DNA from: Drosophila pseudoobscura
Lineage: Eukaryota; Arthropoda; Insecta; Diptera; Drosophilidae
NCBI RefSeq assembly: GCF_009870125.1
Contig: NC_046680.1
Coordinates: forward strand, 7,440,001 to 7,504,000
Direction of reading: 5' to 3'
DNA: 64,000 bases
Position numbers and translations under genes: made by a program
Notes under the pieces: model-generated
The model's input: the letters and a program-made list of their open reading frames with translations, nothing else
What the model was told of the DNA's origin: nothing
Databases searched by the model: none
Shown: positions 25,433 through 35,967 of the stretch, piece by piece
Layout: the number at the start of each line of letters is the position of its first letter
Numbering within the stretch: position 1 is the first letter of the stretch

Positions 25433-25585
25433 CCGGCGATAGCTCCTCGGTCATGGCACGTATCTGTCGCGTGGAGAGCGCCAGCAGGAGGCAGGCGCCC
25501 AGCAGCAGGCATTCTGCAACCATTTCGATCGTGGACTATTGGCAGTAGAATTGGCAGTAGATACGCCTCCCTCTTGAAGAGCAGT
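25433..25585 (-). CDS. Sema2a: Candidate alternative first coding exon of Sema2a
   Basis: The acceptor TTTCATTTCAG ends at 25586. ATG at 25523 opens a 30-codon reading frame with a classical signal peptide (MVAECLLLGACLLLALS, then a polar TEELSP stretch), followed by a strong GTAAGT donor at 25432. It ends one base into a codon, the same phase as the 13775 exon. It therefore joins in frame to the 5077 exon, where the shared DHVREF segment begins. This would give a Sema2a form with a different signal peptide and almost no N-terminal spacer. Phase and splice sites are read directly; its membership in Sema2a is inferred. It could instead belong to an unrecognised gene. Confidence 0.6.
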
Positions 25586-28500
25586 CTGAAATGAAACATA
25601 ATATGATATTAATAATGTATCCAATGTTTTATTAGGCTCTAAGTCTTCAGCGTGCTACGGGGATATATTGTGCGCAATTTGCCAGCGAAATCATTAAGAT
25701 TTTGCAGCCATCGAGGGCCGGGTGGGTCTCCGGCTCTGACGCCCATTATTCACTGGGGCGGGGCGGGGCGGGAGCGCCGCAAAGTATGCAACGTCATGCG
25801 GTATGCTGAAGGATCTCCACTGGCGTGGCGTGGGCGACGGCGAGGGCGAGAGAGAGTGCTCCGATGGCTGATGGCTGATGGGGGAGGCTGTGGGTGGCGG
25901 AGCCCTGAGCCACACGTCAAACACATTCATCACGAGTGCCAGAGTGCCAGAGTGACAGATGGTAAATGCGCGCGGGCCTACAGCCTCGTTTGTTCATGGC
26001 CTCTGGCCTACAGCCAGCCAGCCAGGCAGCCAGCCAGCCAGGCAGCCAGTCCTGTCCTGCTCTCTGGTCCAAAAAGAACAAATGGAAATTTTTCCAATTA
26101 TTGCAGACATCAGCAGCGGCAGCAGCAGAAGGACGCCAAAAAGGAACATTCAACGCTTTAAAGTGTGACAATTCTCATATTTCATACATGTGCCCAGGTC
26201 TCAATGCCGCCTGCCACATGCCACATGCCGCATGCCTCCAGATTCTGATTTATCAATAACTAATTGCAGAATTTTGAGTGACGCCTCGCTCAAGCGTCGA
26301 CCGTCGCCCGTCGCCCGTCGCCAGTTGATCAAAAACCCATTCTGTCAGCATCACATGGCCACGAATCCAATATAAAGCGCCCGATGCACGGGACTACATC
26401 CGAAAGTAGTAGCGTAATGTGTGCGTGGAGCGTAGGGCTGGTCACATCTGCGGCTGACATGATTTTGGCATTAAAACGAAAGTCATATTTCGGGCGAAGC
26501 GCCTTTTTCCTCGTCTTTTCGATTATTTTTTGATAAATTTTACTTTTATTTTGGACTGACGGCCAGCTGTTGAATAATTACCTACACAGGCAGTACATAG
26601 AGCGGGGGTACAGTGCGCGGCATAGCCATACGACGGGTATTGGGGGAGGATATTGTTTGTACAGGAATTTCAGGAATTTTCAGCGAAAACTAATCGGAAA
26701 TCATCATTGGAATAGGTTTTAATCATTTATGGAACTTGTTTCGGAAATTATTTAACTCCGATTTTTTTGTTGCTGAATTTTTTCGTTTTTTATCGGTTTT
26801 TTCGTTTTGTATCGTTTATTGAAGTACAAAAGATAACCATAAATGCAATAATCGTTTAAAAGGTGAATCTGAAGAGTTATCGATAAATAGCAAACCTATC
26901 GGAAGGAAAACCTCATCCTAAGGCGTGAAATATCTGATAGATACTCGTTTATTGAAGCTATATCTAAAATTATGTAAATCCGATTTTGTTGTTGGTGATT
27001 TATCGTTATCGGAGAAGTTATCGGAGGAGTAATCGGAGACGTTATCGTCTTAAATTGAAGATATTGAAGTACAAAAGATAACCATGAATGCAATAATCGT
27101 TTAAAAGGTGCATTTGATGAGGTATCGATAGATAGCAAACGTATCGGAAGGAAAACCTCATTCCAAGGCGTGAAATATCTGATGGATATTTGCATATTTC
27201 ACGCATTTGGATGCCTTTGCCCTTCCCCTTCAGCATGTACATACACACACGAAACGCACTGTAGCACTGGTGGCCATATGGCAGCATATGACCGAAGACG
27301 CGGGGCTCCCATCAACACTTTCAATTTCAAAAGGAAACTTTTGGGATCCACGCCGCAAGCCCTGAAAGGGGTTAGGGGGCGTGTGTGGGCGGTGGGTGGT
27401 GGGTGGTGGGTGGAGGTTGCCTGTTAACCGCGCGGGTATTTACACTAAGTCTAATGAAATGTTTAACAAGCACTTTGCTCTGCGCAAATCCCAATGACCC
27501 ATAATATTAGCATAAAATCACTTGGCAAAGCCAAAAAGGGAGTAGAACCTCCCCCCCTACCCCAGGCCCGCTCTCATTCCCCTCATAAATAAGTAGTTCT
27601 CGGTGTGTGCTGTGTGGCACGGAGCTACTTGCTAGTCCGCTTGTGTGGCATGACTGGGCCTCGGAGCGGGAAAATTTTCATTTAAATTGCACACTTTAAA
27701 AGTTGCTCCTCCAAAAGGGGGAGCCAAGTCCTTTGCCTGGCCTATGCCCCATGCCCAATACATATATATATATATATATTTCTATGCTCTGCCATTACGC
27801 TGCATATAAATTTTGATGTTGGTCCAATGTTTTATTTGTTTCTGGCGCAACCGAAAATAAATTACATTAAAATTCTAAGCCATCAACCGGCGAACGGCAG
27901 CAGCAGCCTGGAAATTTATTTTCCCGCATTATCCGCAGAAGGATGGTAGTGCTTCCATCTGGCTTCTATCCGCCGGGAAAGTTGGACCTCAATTAGTAGA
28001 TTTTATTTTGCGGTCCCCGGGAATTTCGATGAGTTGTAATACATTTTTTCCCCCATTAAGCAAAGCGAAATATGTGTAATTTATGGGATAGTTTCACGAG
28101 CTTAGATCTCTAATTGGTTTTAACATGGTTCGGACTTGTTTCGGGGCAAGGAGAGTGCTATAGTCGAAAAAGTCGGATGCCTGCTGGATCATTATTTCAT
28201 CGGACAATTGAGCATATATTCAGCTAGTGTTCTATGTTCTATAAGTATGCGAATACGTCTATCCTATGAATATGGAGTAGCCTTAAGTATCTAGCAGATT
28301 GGTGGCATTCTAGCAGCTTGTAAAATTCCATTTGGATTGTGTTTTATGCTTAGTCTTTGATGAAATTCGATAGGCTTTTCCTTTCCCTAAAAGGCTCTCT
28401 TCTATAACATATGTTCCTTAACTCTACATCTCTTATGCCTTAGTTCCTCCCTCCTCCTTCATCACATGCCACATTCTGCACAGGTATTCCTTTGACGCTG

Positions 28501-28637
28501 CTTTCGCCTTAGGATCTCAAACACAGAGTCACATGTTTGTATACACACACAGACTCGCACACACACACTCATAGCTACAATCACACCCACATATCCTGCA
28601 TTTAAAGCCACAGAAATCCACCACGAATCGAAAACTT
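25586..28637. other. Non-coding stretch upstream of the alternative Sema2a exon
   Basis: No gene recognised. It contains CAGC repeats near 26,016-26,050, a diverged direct repeat of about 120 bp (26821 and 27066), GGGTGGT repeats near 27,390-27,415 and a TA run near 27,762-27,779. It would be intron if the 28640 leader exon is real. Confidence 0.55.
26821..27190. repeat. Diverged direct repeat, two copies of about 120 bp, offset 245 bp
   Basis: Copy 1 starts GAAGTACAAAAGATAACC at 26821 and copy 2 starts with the same bases at 27066. Both run through to a GGCGTGAAATATCTGAT segment (near 26921 and 27167). The surroundings are rich in TATCG and CGATA. It probably arose as a local duplication of an old repeat. 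Confidence 0.85.
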
Positions 28638-28956
28638 ACCGACTACTCAATGGGTTTTAGGCCTCAGATGAAGTTTTTGTTCAATTAAGGATTGAATTTT
28701 AAGTTTTTGGCGTTGGGGAAAAAATGTAAACACAGATATTGACAAACACAGGGGTTACACCACACTCACACACACGCGCACTCGTCGCAGGACTACGCTG
28801 CGGAATTACTGGGCGTTGAACCACTCAAAAGCATTGCTGCGAACACGTTCTCCTTTCTGTGGCTAATTGTTTTAATAACACTTGAGTTTTAAGCGAATTA
28901 ATGCTGCGAAAAAACAAAAATACACCAAAAATGTACAGATGCACAAAAAACTCACT
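28638..28956 (-). promoter_or_regulatory. Candidate Sema2a distal promoter and 5' leader exon
   Basis: A perfect GTAAGT donor on the minus strand at 28639-28634 would end a leader exon at 28640. An initiator-like TCAGTG near 28956 and CT/GA repeats just upstream (28974-29020, GAGA-factor-like sites) suggest a start site about 0.3 kb away. No long reading frame crosses it, as expected for an untranslated exon. It is inferred from signals only. Confidence 0.35.
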
Positions 28957-29667
28957 GACAGGACGACAGGCGCGCTCTCTCTCTCGCCGCAGTGTTCCGT
29001 TTCATACGATTGCGCTCTCTCCCGGCGTTCCGTTACCACTGCGTTCCTATGGGAGCTGTCAAAGTGACAGCTGAAGCGTTGCCAGAGCGCAGAAGCAGGC
29101 ACAAAAGAGGACTCTGTTGCGTTTCGTTTCCATTTCGTCTTTCAAGGGTTGCTCGCTAACCCTCCCTCCCTCCGTTTCAGTGCTGGGAGAGCGAGAGAGT
29201 GAGAGAGCAAAAACGACAATTACTTGGAGAATTGGCATTAGCCCATTTTCGTTTCGTTATAAATTGCGTTTTTCACTTGGCAGTCACCCTGGGTGTGGGG
29301 GTGGTGGGGTGCAGGAGAGCCCCGTTCGATTCCAAGGATCCCTAACCCAGCAATTACATTTTACTTTCGTGCGTCTGCTGGCATGGAATTAATTTTCGAT
29401 TTTATTGTCAGTTTGATGATGATGCTGCTCCTTGGTCCTTGCTCCTTGGTCCTTGAAGCTCTGATTTAATTGAAAATGCATGAATATGCAATTTTCACTG
29501 GCTGTAAATCGAACTTTTTCCCCTGGGTCACACAGTTGGCCCTACGTTTTCCCACCCCCGAACACCCCCTCCCCCGAACCCCATTTGATCATTCGATTCA
29601 AAAAGTATCACACATCAGATATATATTTATATCCCAAACAAAATATATATATTTTTTTATCAGAGAG
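28957..29667. other. Intergenic region between Sema2a and the ATP synthase d-like gene
   Basis: A 0.7-kb region between divergently transcribed genes. GA-rich words are present at 29,190-29,206. I see no TATA box near the plus-strand gene. No other gene seen. Confidence 0.5.
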
Positions 29668-31867
29668 ATGGTTTTTTGGAAGAAGATAACCAGCTGTATT
29701 ACGAAGGGCGCCGGGGGGCATCAGAACGGCGGTGGCAGTGGCCCGACCAGGGCCCCCAAGCAGCAGCTGATGAACATGGCGGACATGCTGCAGCGTGTGC
29801 CGCCCAACCAGCTGCCACAGTTCCAGATGTTCAAGAGGCGCAACGAAGAGTACAGAAGGTGAGCTACAGACACAGCGATAGGTGGCCATCCTTGTGTAAC
29901 CCCCAATCCCCGAAAGGCGCGTCAACAAGTATCCCGACTCCATGCCGAAAATCGACTGGGAGTACTATCGGAAGAATGTGCGGCCAGAGTTCGTAAGTTG
30001 GGTGAGCCAGTTCGAGCAGAAGTACGACAAGCTGGACACCCTGTTCGTGAATCGGCACGTGATGATCAGCAGCCGGCGGTACTTCGAGGAGGTCAACAAG
30101 GAGGCGGAGGAGATGCAGCGGGAGATCTGCGAGTACAAGGAGGAGTCGGACAAGCGCATCGGCGAGCTCAACAAGCAGCTGGACGTCCTCAAGGCCATGA
30201 TGCCGTACGAGGACATGACCATGGAGGAGTTCTGCCAGCAGCGGCCCCACTTGGCCCCCGATTTCATCAACAAGCCCACGTTCTGGCCGCACACACCCGA
30301 GGAGCAGACGCCGGGACCCTCGGACCCGACGGCCGTGCATCCGGAGGAGCCAGAAGAGCCGCCAAAGGCACCGCCTAAGCCGCCTGCTGCTGCACCACCG
30401 CCCACAGCTGCTGCCAAGCCCGAGGGCGCTACACCGGACGCCAAGAAACCTACAGAAATAAGTGCATCCCCCAAGAAGGAAGAAACCTCCAAGGCCGTTG
30501 AGGAAATGACAGAGAAAGCCGCCGAGACGGCCAAAGAGTTGGCCATAAAGGTGCAGCAGCTACTCACGATCGCCGTGGCAAAGATCTCACAGATGGTGAA
30601 ACAGGTTCACGAGGCGGCAGCGGCCGCCAGAGCCGCCAAGACGGCCAAGCCGAAGCCACAAGAAGCTGCTGAGACGCCAAAAGGATCCGCACTGGCCAAG
30701 CCCAGGCCCAAGGCGAAGGAGGTCGCAGAGGAGGACGACGATCACTACCATCGGAGGGAGCACTCGCCTAACATTTGCACACAGACCATCATCCGGGGCG
30801 AGGAAGCCGAGCAGAATCCCGAGGTGAAAGCCAAGCATGTGAATCTCAGCATCGAAGGGGACGAGGAGGAGGACGATTGGCCCGAGGAGAAGCGCAAGAA
30901 GTGTGAGGATTTGGAATGCAAGCGCAAGTCCAAGGGGCGGCAGGAGGACGCCCACGAGGACGAGGACGAGGACATTCCATGCAAGGAGCAGAAAAAAGAA
31001 GAGGCTTCCTGTCGGCAGCGCGAGAAAGAGGAATCCCTGGAGAAGGACTGCGAGGAGCGCCAGAAATGCGAGGCCGAGGAATCGGAGCGCGAATGTGAAA
31101 CAGAATCAAAGGCAAAGAAGCAGGAAAAGATACAGTTCGAAGATGCAGCCAAGGCCGATTTCGCCGTTTCGATTTCCACCTGTGAGCCGGTTCAGAAAAC
31201 CAGCAAAACCGACAAAAAGGGGACAAAGGATCCGTGCAAACCGCAGGAGAAGGCCTCCCTAAACCCATTGCCAGAAGGGCCCAGCTCTCGGCTAAAGATG
31301 GGCCTGAAGGACATGGAGATATTCAGCCCCGATCAGAGTCCAAAGGAGGCGCCGCAGATTGGAGATGCCAACGAGGCGGATGCCCCTGCAGCTCCCCAAC
31401 GACTAAAGGACTCTACAATCACTTATCCCCGCCTGGAGATAGTGCCAAAATCAAAGAAAACCCAGCCCAAACCTCAGGCAGCAGAGGTCGAGAAGGTAAC
31501 CTCAGACGATGCGGCCAAACGGGTGTTCGACATGGCCACGGATGCCGCCTCGTTGCTCAGCGATGCCACCATTTCCGAGGAGGAGGCCGAGAAGCTCAAG
31601 TGCCACCGCATCGAGACCCTGGAGGCCGCCTACCGCTCCGCCCACAAGCAGGCTAATCGCGCCCTGGTCGAGGCCTTCAAGGCCGTGGACGCGGCCAGGA
31701 AGTTGGCCAAGAGATCGCGCAGCTCCAGCGAATCGCAGTTCCGCGATCACAACGACCAGGCCATGGCCGAGAAGCACGCCCTGCTGGCCAAGCTGCTGGC
31801 CAAACGTGCGGTGGCCCTGAAGCAGGAAATCGCCAAGGTCCTCGAGAAACTGAAGAACAAAGACTGA
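29668..31867 (+). CDS. ATPsynDL: ATP synthase subunit d-like protein with long charged C-terminal extension
   Basis: Two exons, 29668-29858 and 29917-31867, with a 58-base intron (GTGAGC ... CCGAAAG), encode 713 residues. Residues about 37-195 match mitochondrial F1Fo ATP synthase subunit d (peripheral stalk): KIDWEYYRKNV, a central coiled-coil, LPYDQMTM-like MMPYEDMTMEEF, and the diagnostic NKPTFWPHTPEEQ at about 182-194. Ordinary subunit d stops near this point. Here about 520 further residues follow: a Pro/Ala-rich linker, an Ala/Lys helix, an acidic/basic stretch with seven cysteines (about 393-457), and a C-terminal Ala/Lys/Glu helical region. In D. melanogaster the ATPsynDL paralogue (CG7813) is a testis/sperm protein; the symbol is by resemblance. 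ATTAAA at 31921 is a possible poly(A) signal. Confidence 0.88.
29859..29916 (+). other. 58-base intron of the ATP synthase d-like gene
   Basis: The donor GTGAGC and acceptor CCGAAAG split an Arg codon (two bases plus one). Removing it restores the continuous subunit-d alignment RRVNKYPDSMPKIDW. Its length is typical of short fly introns, but the acceptor has a poor polypyrimidine tract. Confidence 0.85.
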
Positions 31868-32154
31868 TCCAGTCTATTCCCCAATTTATACCATGTTTTG
31901 TTTTTCGATGTTTAGTTCTTATTAAATTTTCTGCAGCCTTTCCGTTTCGTTTCGTTTCGTTTCGTTTCGCTTTGTTCATCAAATGCTAATTTTCCCCAAC
32001 ATTTTGCTTCATACGCGATGCGATACTCTCTTTCTGGGTTGCTGCTGAAAACTTTTCTATTTCGAATTAGCCAACAAAATGTGCTCCTGTGTGTGCGTGT
32101 GCGTCTGTGCGTGTGTGGCATTCGTAGATTGCATAATTATGCAAATTTTTGTTG

Positions 32155-32890
32155 CTTTTTATACCCTCTAGCTGTGGCAGAGCGGGTATACTGGGGTTCA
32201 GGGTTCGAGGGTGTTTCGGCGAAACACGAAAAATTGTATAGGAGAAAGAATCGCCTATATATAAAAATATATATTCAAAATTCGGTTTTTAAATACAAAG
32301 TGATATTAAATAGATTTAATGGAAAACTGAACTTTCTGGGGAAAATCAGTACTAATGGCGGTTATGAATCAGGGACCGTAATCCTTATAAGTTACATATA
32401 TAATGATTAACATTGAAGAAAAAAGTAAAAAATTCTAAAATTCAAACATCATGGCGGCAAAAATTAAGATTTTCGTGTAAATTCTATTTTTTTACCCTAG
32501 AAAACCTGGACAGATAAATAAACCAAATAATATTCTCATCCAATTTCTTCGACACCCATTTTTTTTATTTTTTATAAATTAGCCAAATTTATTTCTGTGA
32601 CTGCTGCACTAACAATAACAGAGATAAAATTTTATAATCAAAAATTTAAAATACAATCCTAATTATAATAAAATAATAATCTTACAAAAAAGTCCATTAT
32701 ATTAATACAAAAAAAAATATATATATCAATCATTATTTACGGTGCCTGATTCTAATTAATTTAAATATGAAACCCATTAATAAATTACCTTTGTAGAAAA
32801 TATATTTAATATAAATTGGTAAAAAAAATATATAATATTTTCTAAAATATTTTTAGAACAAATATTTGCTAAAAAGTACGTGAAAACACT
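32155..32890. repeat. Probable degenerate repeat or mobile-element relic
   Basis: A sharp change to very AT-rich DNA begins at TATACCC ... GGGTATA (inverted 7-mers at 32160-32166 and 32184-32190). Such short hairpins edge several dispersed Drosophila repeats. No coding remnant is visible, so the class is unknown. Confidence 0.4.
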
Positions 32891-33842
32891 TTCTCCTTAT
32901 AATTATCGGTGCACATTTTTCAATCGAAGTGTTAGTAATATTCCCATTGGGGCTACTCTTGCCCAGGACTTGCCTGCCCCAAGCAGAGGGTAAGCGGCAG
33001 TCGGGACCCTCAAAAATGCACACCTAAAGCGTTTCTCTGTTTTGGTCTTTGGATTTTAAAAGTAGCCATCCGAAGAGTGCTGCCTGCTTTTCGCAATCAA
33101 ACACAAAACATTTGCATAATTAGTGTGTGCGTATGCGTATGTGTGTGTTCGTGTGTGTGTGGGTGTGCGTGTGCTTTTTTGGGTGCGTGCCTAATTCCCG
33201 TTTGATAGTTTCCCATAAGCTTTGGGCCTTAAAACATTCCTTTTGTTCACCGAATATTGAAAATCCCCGCTAATGTGCAGACATTGTAAATATTTCCCCT
33301 AAAATCCGGCTCTTATTTATGTGTATTCATTTATATATATTTGTAAACTCTAGCAGCCGTATAAATTCAATTTGAAAGCCTCGCAGCGTCCTTTTGTCCT
33401 GGTCCCGGTCCCAGGCCGTGGCCCCGGCCCTGGCCCTTTTGTGGAGCCCCTTCATTGTGTAGAGAACACAGACCAAACATCTTATCGCTTAATCGATTAC
33501 GCAGGTGACAAAAGCATTTTGTTAAAACGCACCGTGCCAAGGGTCTAATGTATCCTTTGGGGGACCTTTTGCCCAGCGGAATTTGCATATTTATTTGGAA
33601 TATTTGAAACTGATTTCGGGCCCTTCGGACGCGGAGTCGATTAAGCCTGAAAGGATTATTCATGAGCTACAAAGTGCTGGCTTTAAGCCCCGAAATCCCG
33701 AATTGGCCATTTGGCAGCAGTCTGCTTTTCCGCTTCAAATTTTCTTTGATAGTTTTCATGTGCTCCTCCCTTCTGGCTCCGGAAATATAAAATATTGCGC
33801 TTATGTTTATTGTTTTCTTAGCCCCCACCCCATACCCCTCCC

Positions 33843-33872
33843 AGATACAGATACAGATACAGATACAGATAC
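33843..33872. repeat. AGATAC x5
   Basis: Five perfect hexamer units. Shorter runs of the same hexamer occur at 21,004-21,030 and 24,782-24,800. Confidence 0.95.
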
Positions 33873-34537
33873 TGTCGCTGGCAATAGATTCCTTTTGGCA
33901 AGTGCCCGCCCTGGCATTGACCCAAACATAATTAAAATGTCCCCCCGCCGCGCCGCTGAAAACTCAAAGCAAATACGATGTTCCTTTGGTTGTTTTTTAT
34001 GGCCATGTGTGGGTCTGGCTTTATCGGCTTTGGCTTGGCTTTTAATAGCCAGCCCAACGGCCAGGAGTCGGCCTAATTAGCGGCATTTAACTAAGCCTCG
34101 TGTTCGGGGCCGACGTGATCATCCTAGAAGGACCTCCAGGGCACACCGCGGACAGGGAAAATGTAAATTTTCACAGCATGGAAGCAACAGCGCGAGTGGG
34201 AGCCCCAGAGCTTGATTACTCGAGTCCCGGGAAGTCCCTGGCTCCAGAGCTCCTCCATTTGCCTGGTCCCGGCGCGTGTCCCCACAAACACAAACACAAA
34301 CACGAGACACACACACACACTTAACGACGTAGTTAGCGTTAGTTAACGTATGTACGTGATATCGTTAAGTTTCGGTATAACGTTACCCGTAGACCACGCG
34401 GCGCCCTGCGGCATAATAAGTGTCTTATTAGTTATGCCAAAGGAGGAGCCAAAGGAGGAGTCCCCCTCCCCTGGACACACACACACACGCATTCGGTGGA
34501 GACACTTTGCACCCAAAATCCAATGCTCGTTCTCCTA

Positions 34538-34573
34538 GGATTCGGATTCGGATTCGGATACGGATACGGATTC
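34538..34573. repeat. GGATTC/GGATAC hexamer array, 6 units
   Basis: Six tandem units with a T/A alternation at position five. Confidence 0.95.
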
Positions 34574-35345
34574 AGGCTTTGTTTTTCCTTCCAGTGGCCG
34601 CAAAATTCTGTTTGCTTAGGAGATGGCTCTCTCCTCTGTGCCAACTGTTGCCTTGAATTTCAATTTGGGTTTTTTTGCTGGGGTCCCCTGTACGACGCCG
34701 CAATGCCTCTCCTCATAGCCCCTCATTTGTTGTGGAGCATTCGCTTCAATTATCAAACCTCTGCTGCCACTCGTACTACCGCCAATTATTGCCCATCGAT
34801 GGGCCCTGACACTGAGGGGCATCTTCTAGCTACACGTAGAATTTCTGGCAATGAAAAGTCTATCGTTATCGTTATCGTTGCTTTTCTTTGACAATCTAAA
34901 TTCTGTAGATTTTTTTCCTTAGAAATTGCTTGAAATTCGGGGCTTTCTCGCCATAAACCAACACTGGAAAACGCCTCGTTTCTTTGCTCAACCTTCGGCG
35001 GAAAAGGCAACGTTTAAGAAAAGCAAAAGCAGAGTTTCCCTCGAAAGCAGGTCCTAAAATAACAAACAAACTGAAAATCTATTTCCACAGTTGGAAAGAA
35101 GATAAAATTAACGGCCGTCTGTCGGAAGAGCGAAATGAAAATTAAATTCCAAACAGCCGTTGGGCCTTTCGCTGGACAGGCTTTTGGGGTGGTAGATGGT
35201 TGGTGCGGGGTGGGGGGTGGCGGGGTGGGTTTGCTGTCCAGGTAATCGGCAACGTGTAGTATTTACTTTTAGCGCTGCTTGTTTATTTTTTAATTTCCTT
35301 CCAATTAAGCAACAAACAAGAGAAAGCGAAACTGAGACTCGAGAG

Positions 35346-35401
35346 TCGAAGGCAGGGACTCGAAGGCAGGGACTCGAAGGCAGGGACTCGAAGGCAGGGA
35401 C
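35346..35401. repeat. 14-bp minisatellite, four perfect copies
   Basis: The unit TCGAAGGCAGGGAC is repeated four times without change, 0.57 kb beyond the 3' end of the S-Lap-like gene. Confidence 0.95.
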
Positions 35402-35967
35402 TGTTGAGGCTGTGGGGCGGGGGGCGAAAACACGAAACACATAAAACAGAAAACAGAAAAGAAAATTAAATCAATTCGCTGAAACCCAAAAACATGCTGG
35501 AAAATTCATTAAAAAGCGGTCGCTTTTACTTTGTTTTTCTGGGATTTTTATTTGCGGCTGCCACTGGCGATGGAAGATATAGTAAACCGATTATATCTGG
35601 AGAATAAGGCGAGGATTTTTGGCATACAAAACAGACAGAAAAATCCCTTGTCACGTGCACATCACTAGCTCTTTTGAGGACTCAACGGTGTCCTTGGGCA
35701 GAAGGCCATTACCTATGCAAAACATGTGCGCATAAATAAAGAATGTGCCTCAACAAACGCACGATGTGGCACGTATACTGGCGGCTTGTGGCCTTATTTG
35801 CTTGCAGCAATTAGCAACTGTACCGAAATTCCTTCTAGAGGCATTAATTAGGCCTCGGGACGAGCACTTAGAGGACTATAAACTCGTATATTCTTGCAGG
35901 AGACCAAGAACTAACAGAGAATTTCAGGGAATAGGTGTCGTTTGAGGTAAAACGGGGGGGTCCTTCA

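Larger units (their letters stand above)
31868..35967. other. Intergenic region between the ATP synthase d-like and S-Lap-like genes
   Basis: 4.1 kb with no convincing gene. It holds a CGTTT repeat (31943-31970), an AT-rich probable repeat relic (32155-32890), GT-rich DNA (33,120-33,175), AGATAC x5 (33843-33872), GGATTC/GGATAC x6 (34538-34573) and a 14-bp minisatellite (35346-35401). The two flanking genes converge here. Confidence 0.6.

Noticed and set aside
25652..26161. 169-codon plus-strand frame with Gly/Arg- and Ala/Ser-rich stretches
   Set aside because: It spans GC-rich and CAGC-repeat DNA, has no family resemblance, and lies upstream of a minus-strand exon.
29965..30567. 200-codon minus-strand frame inside the ATP synthase d-like gene
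   Set aside because: Shadow of the GC-rich coding exon; no homology and no splice or promoter signals.
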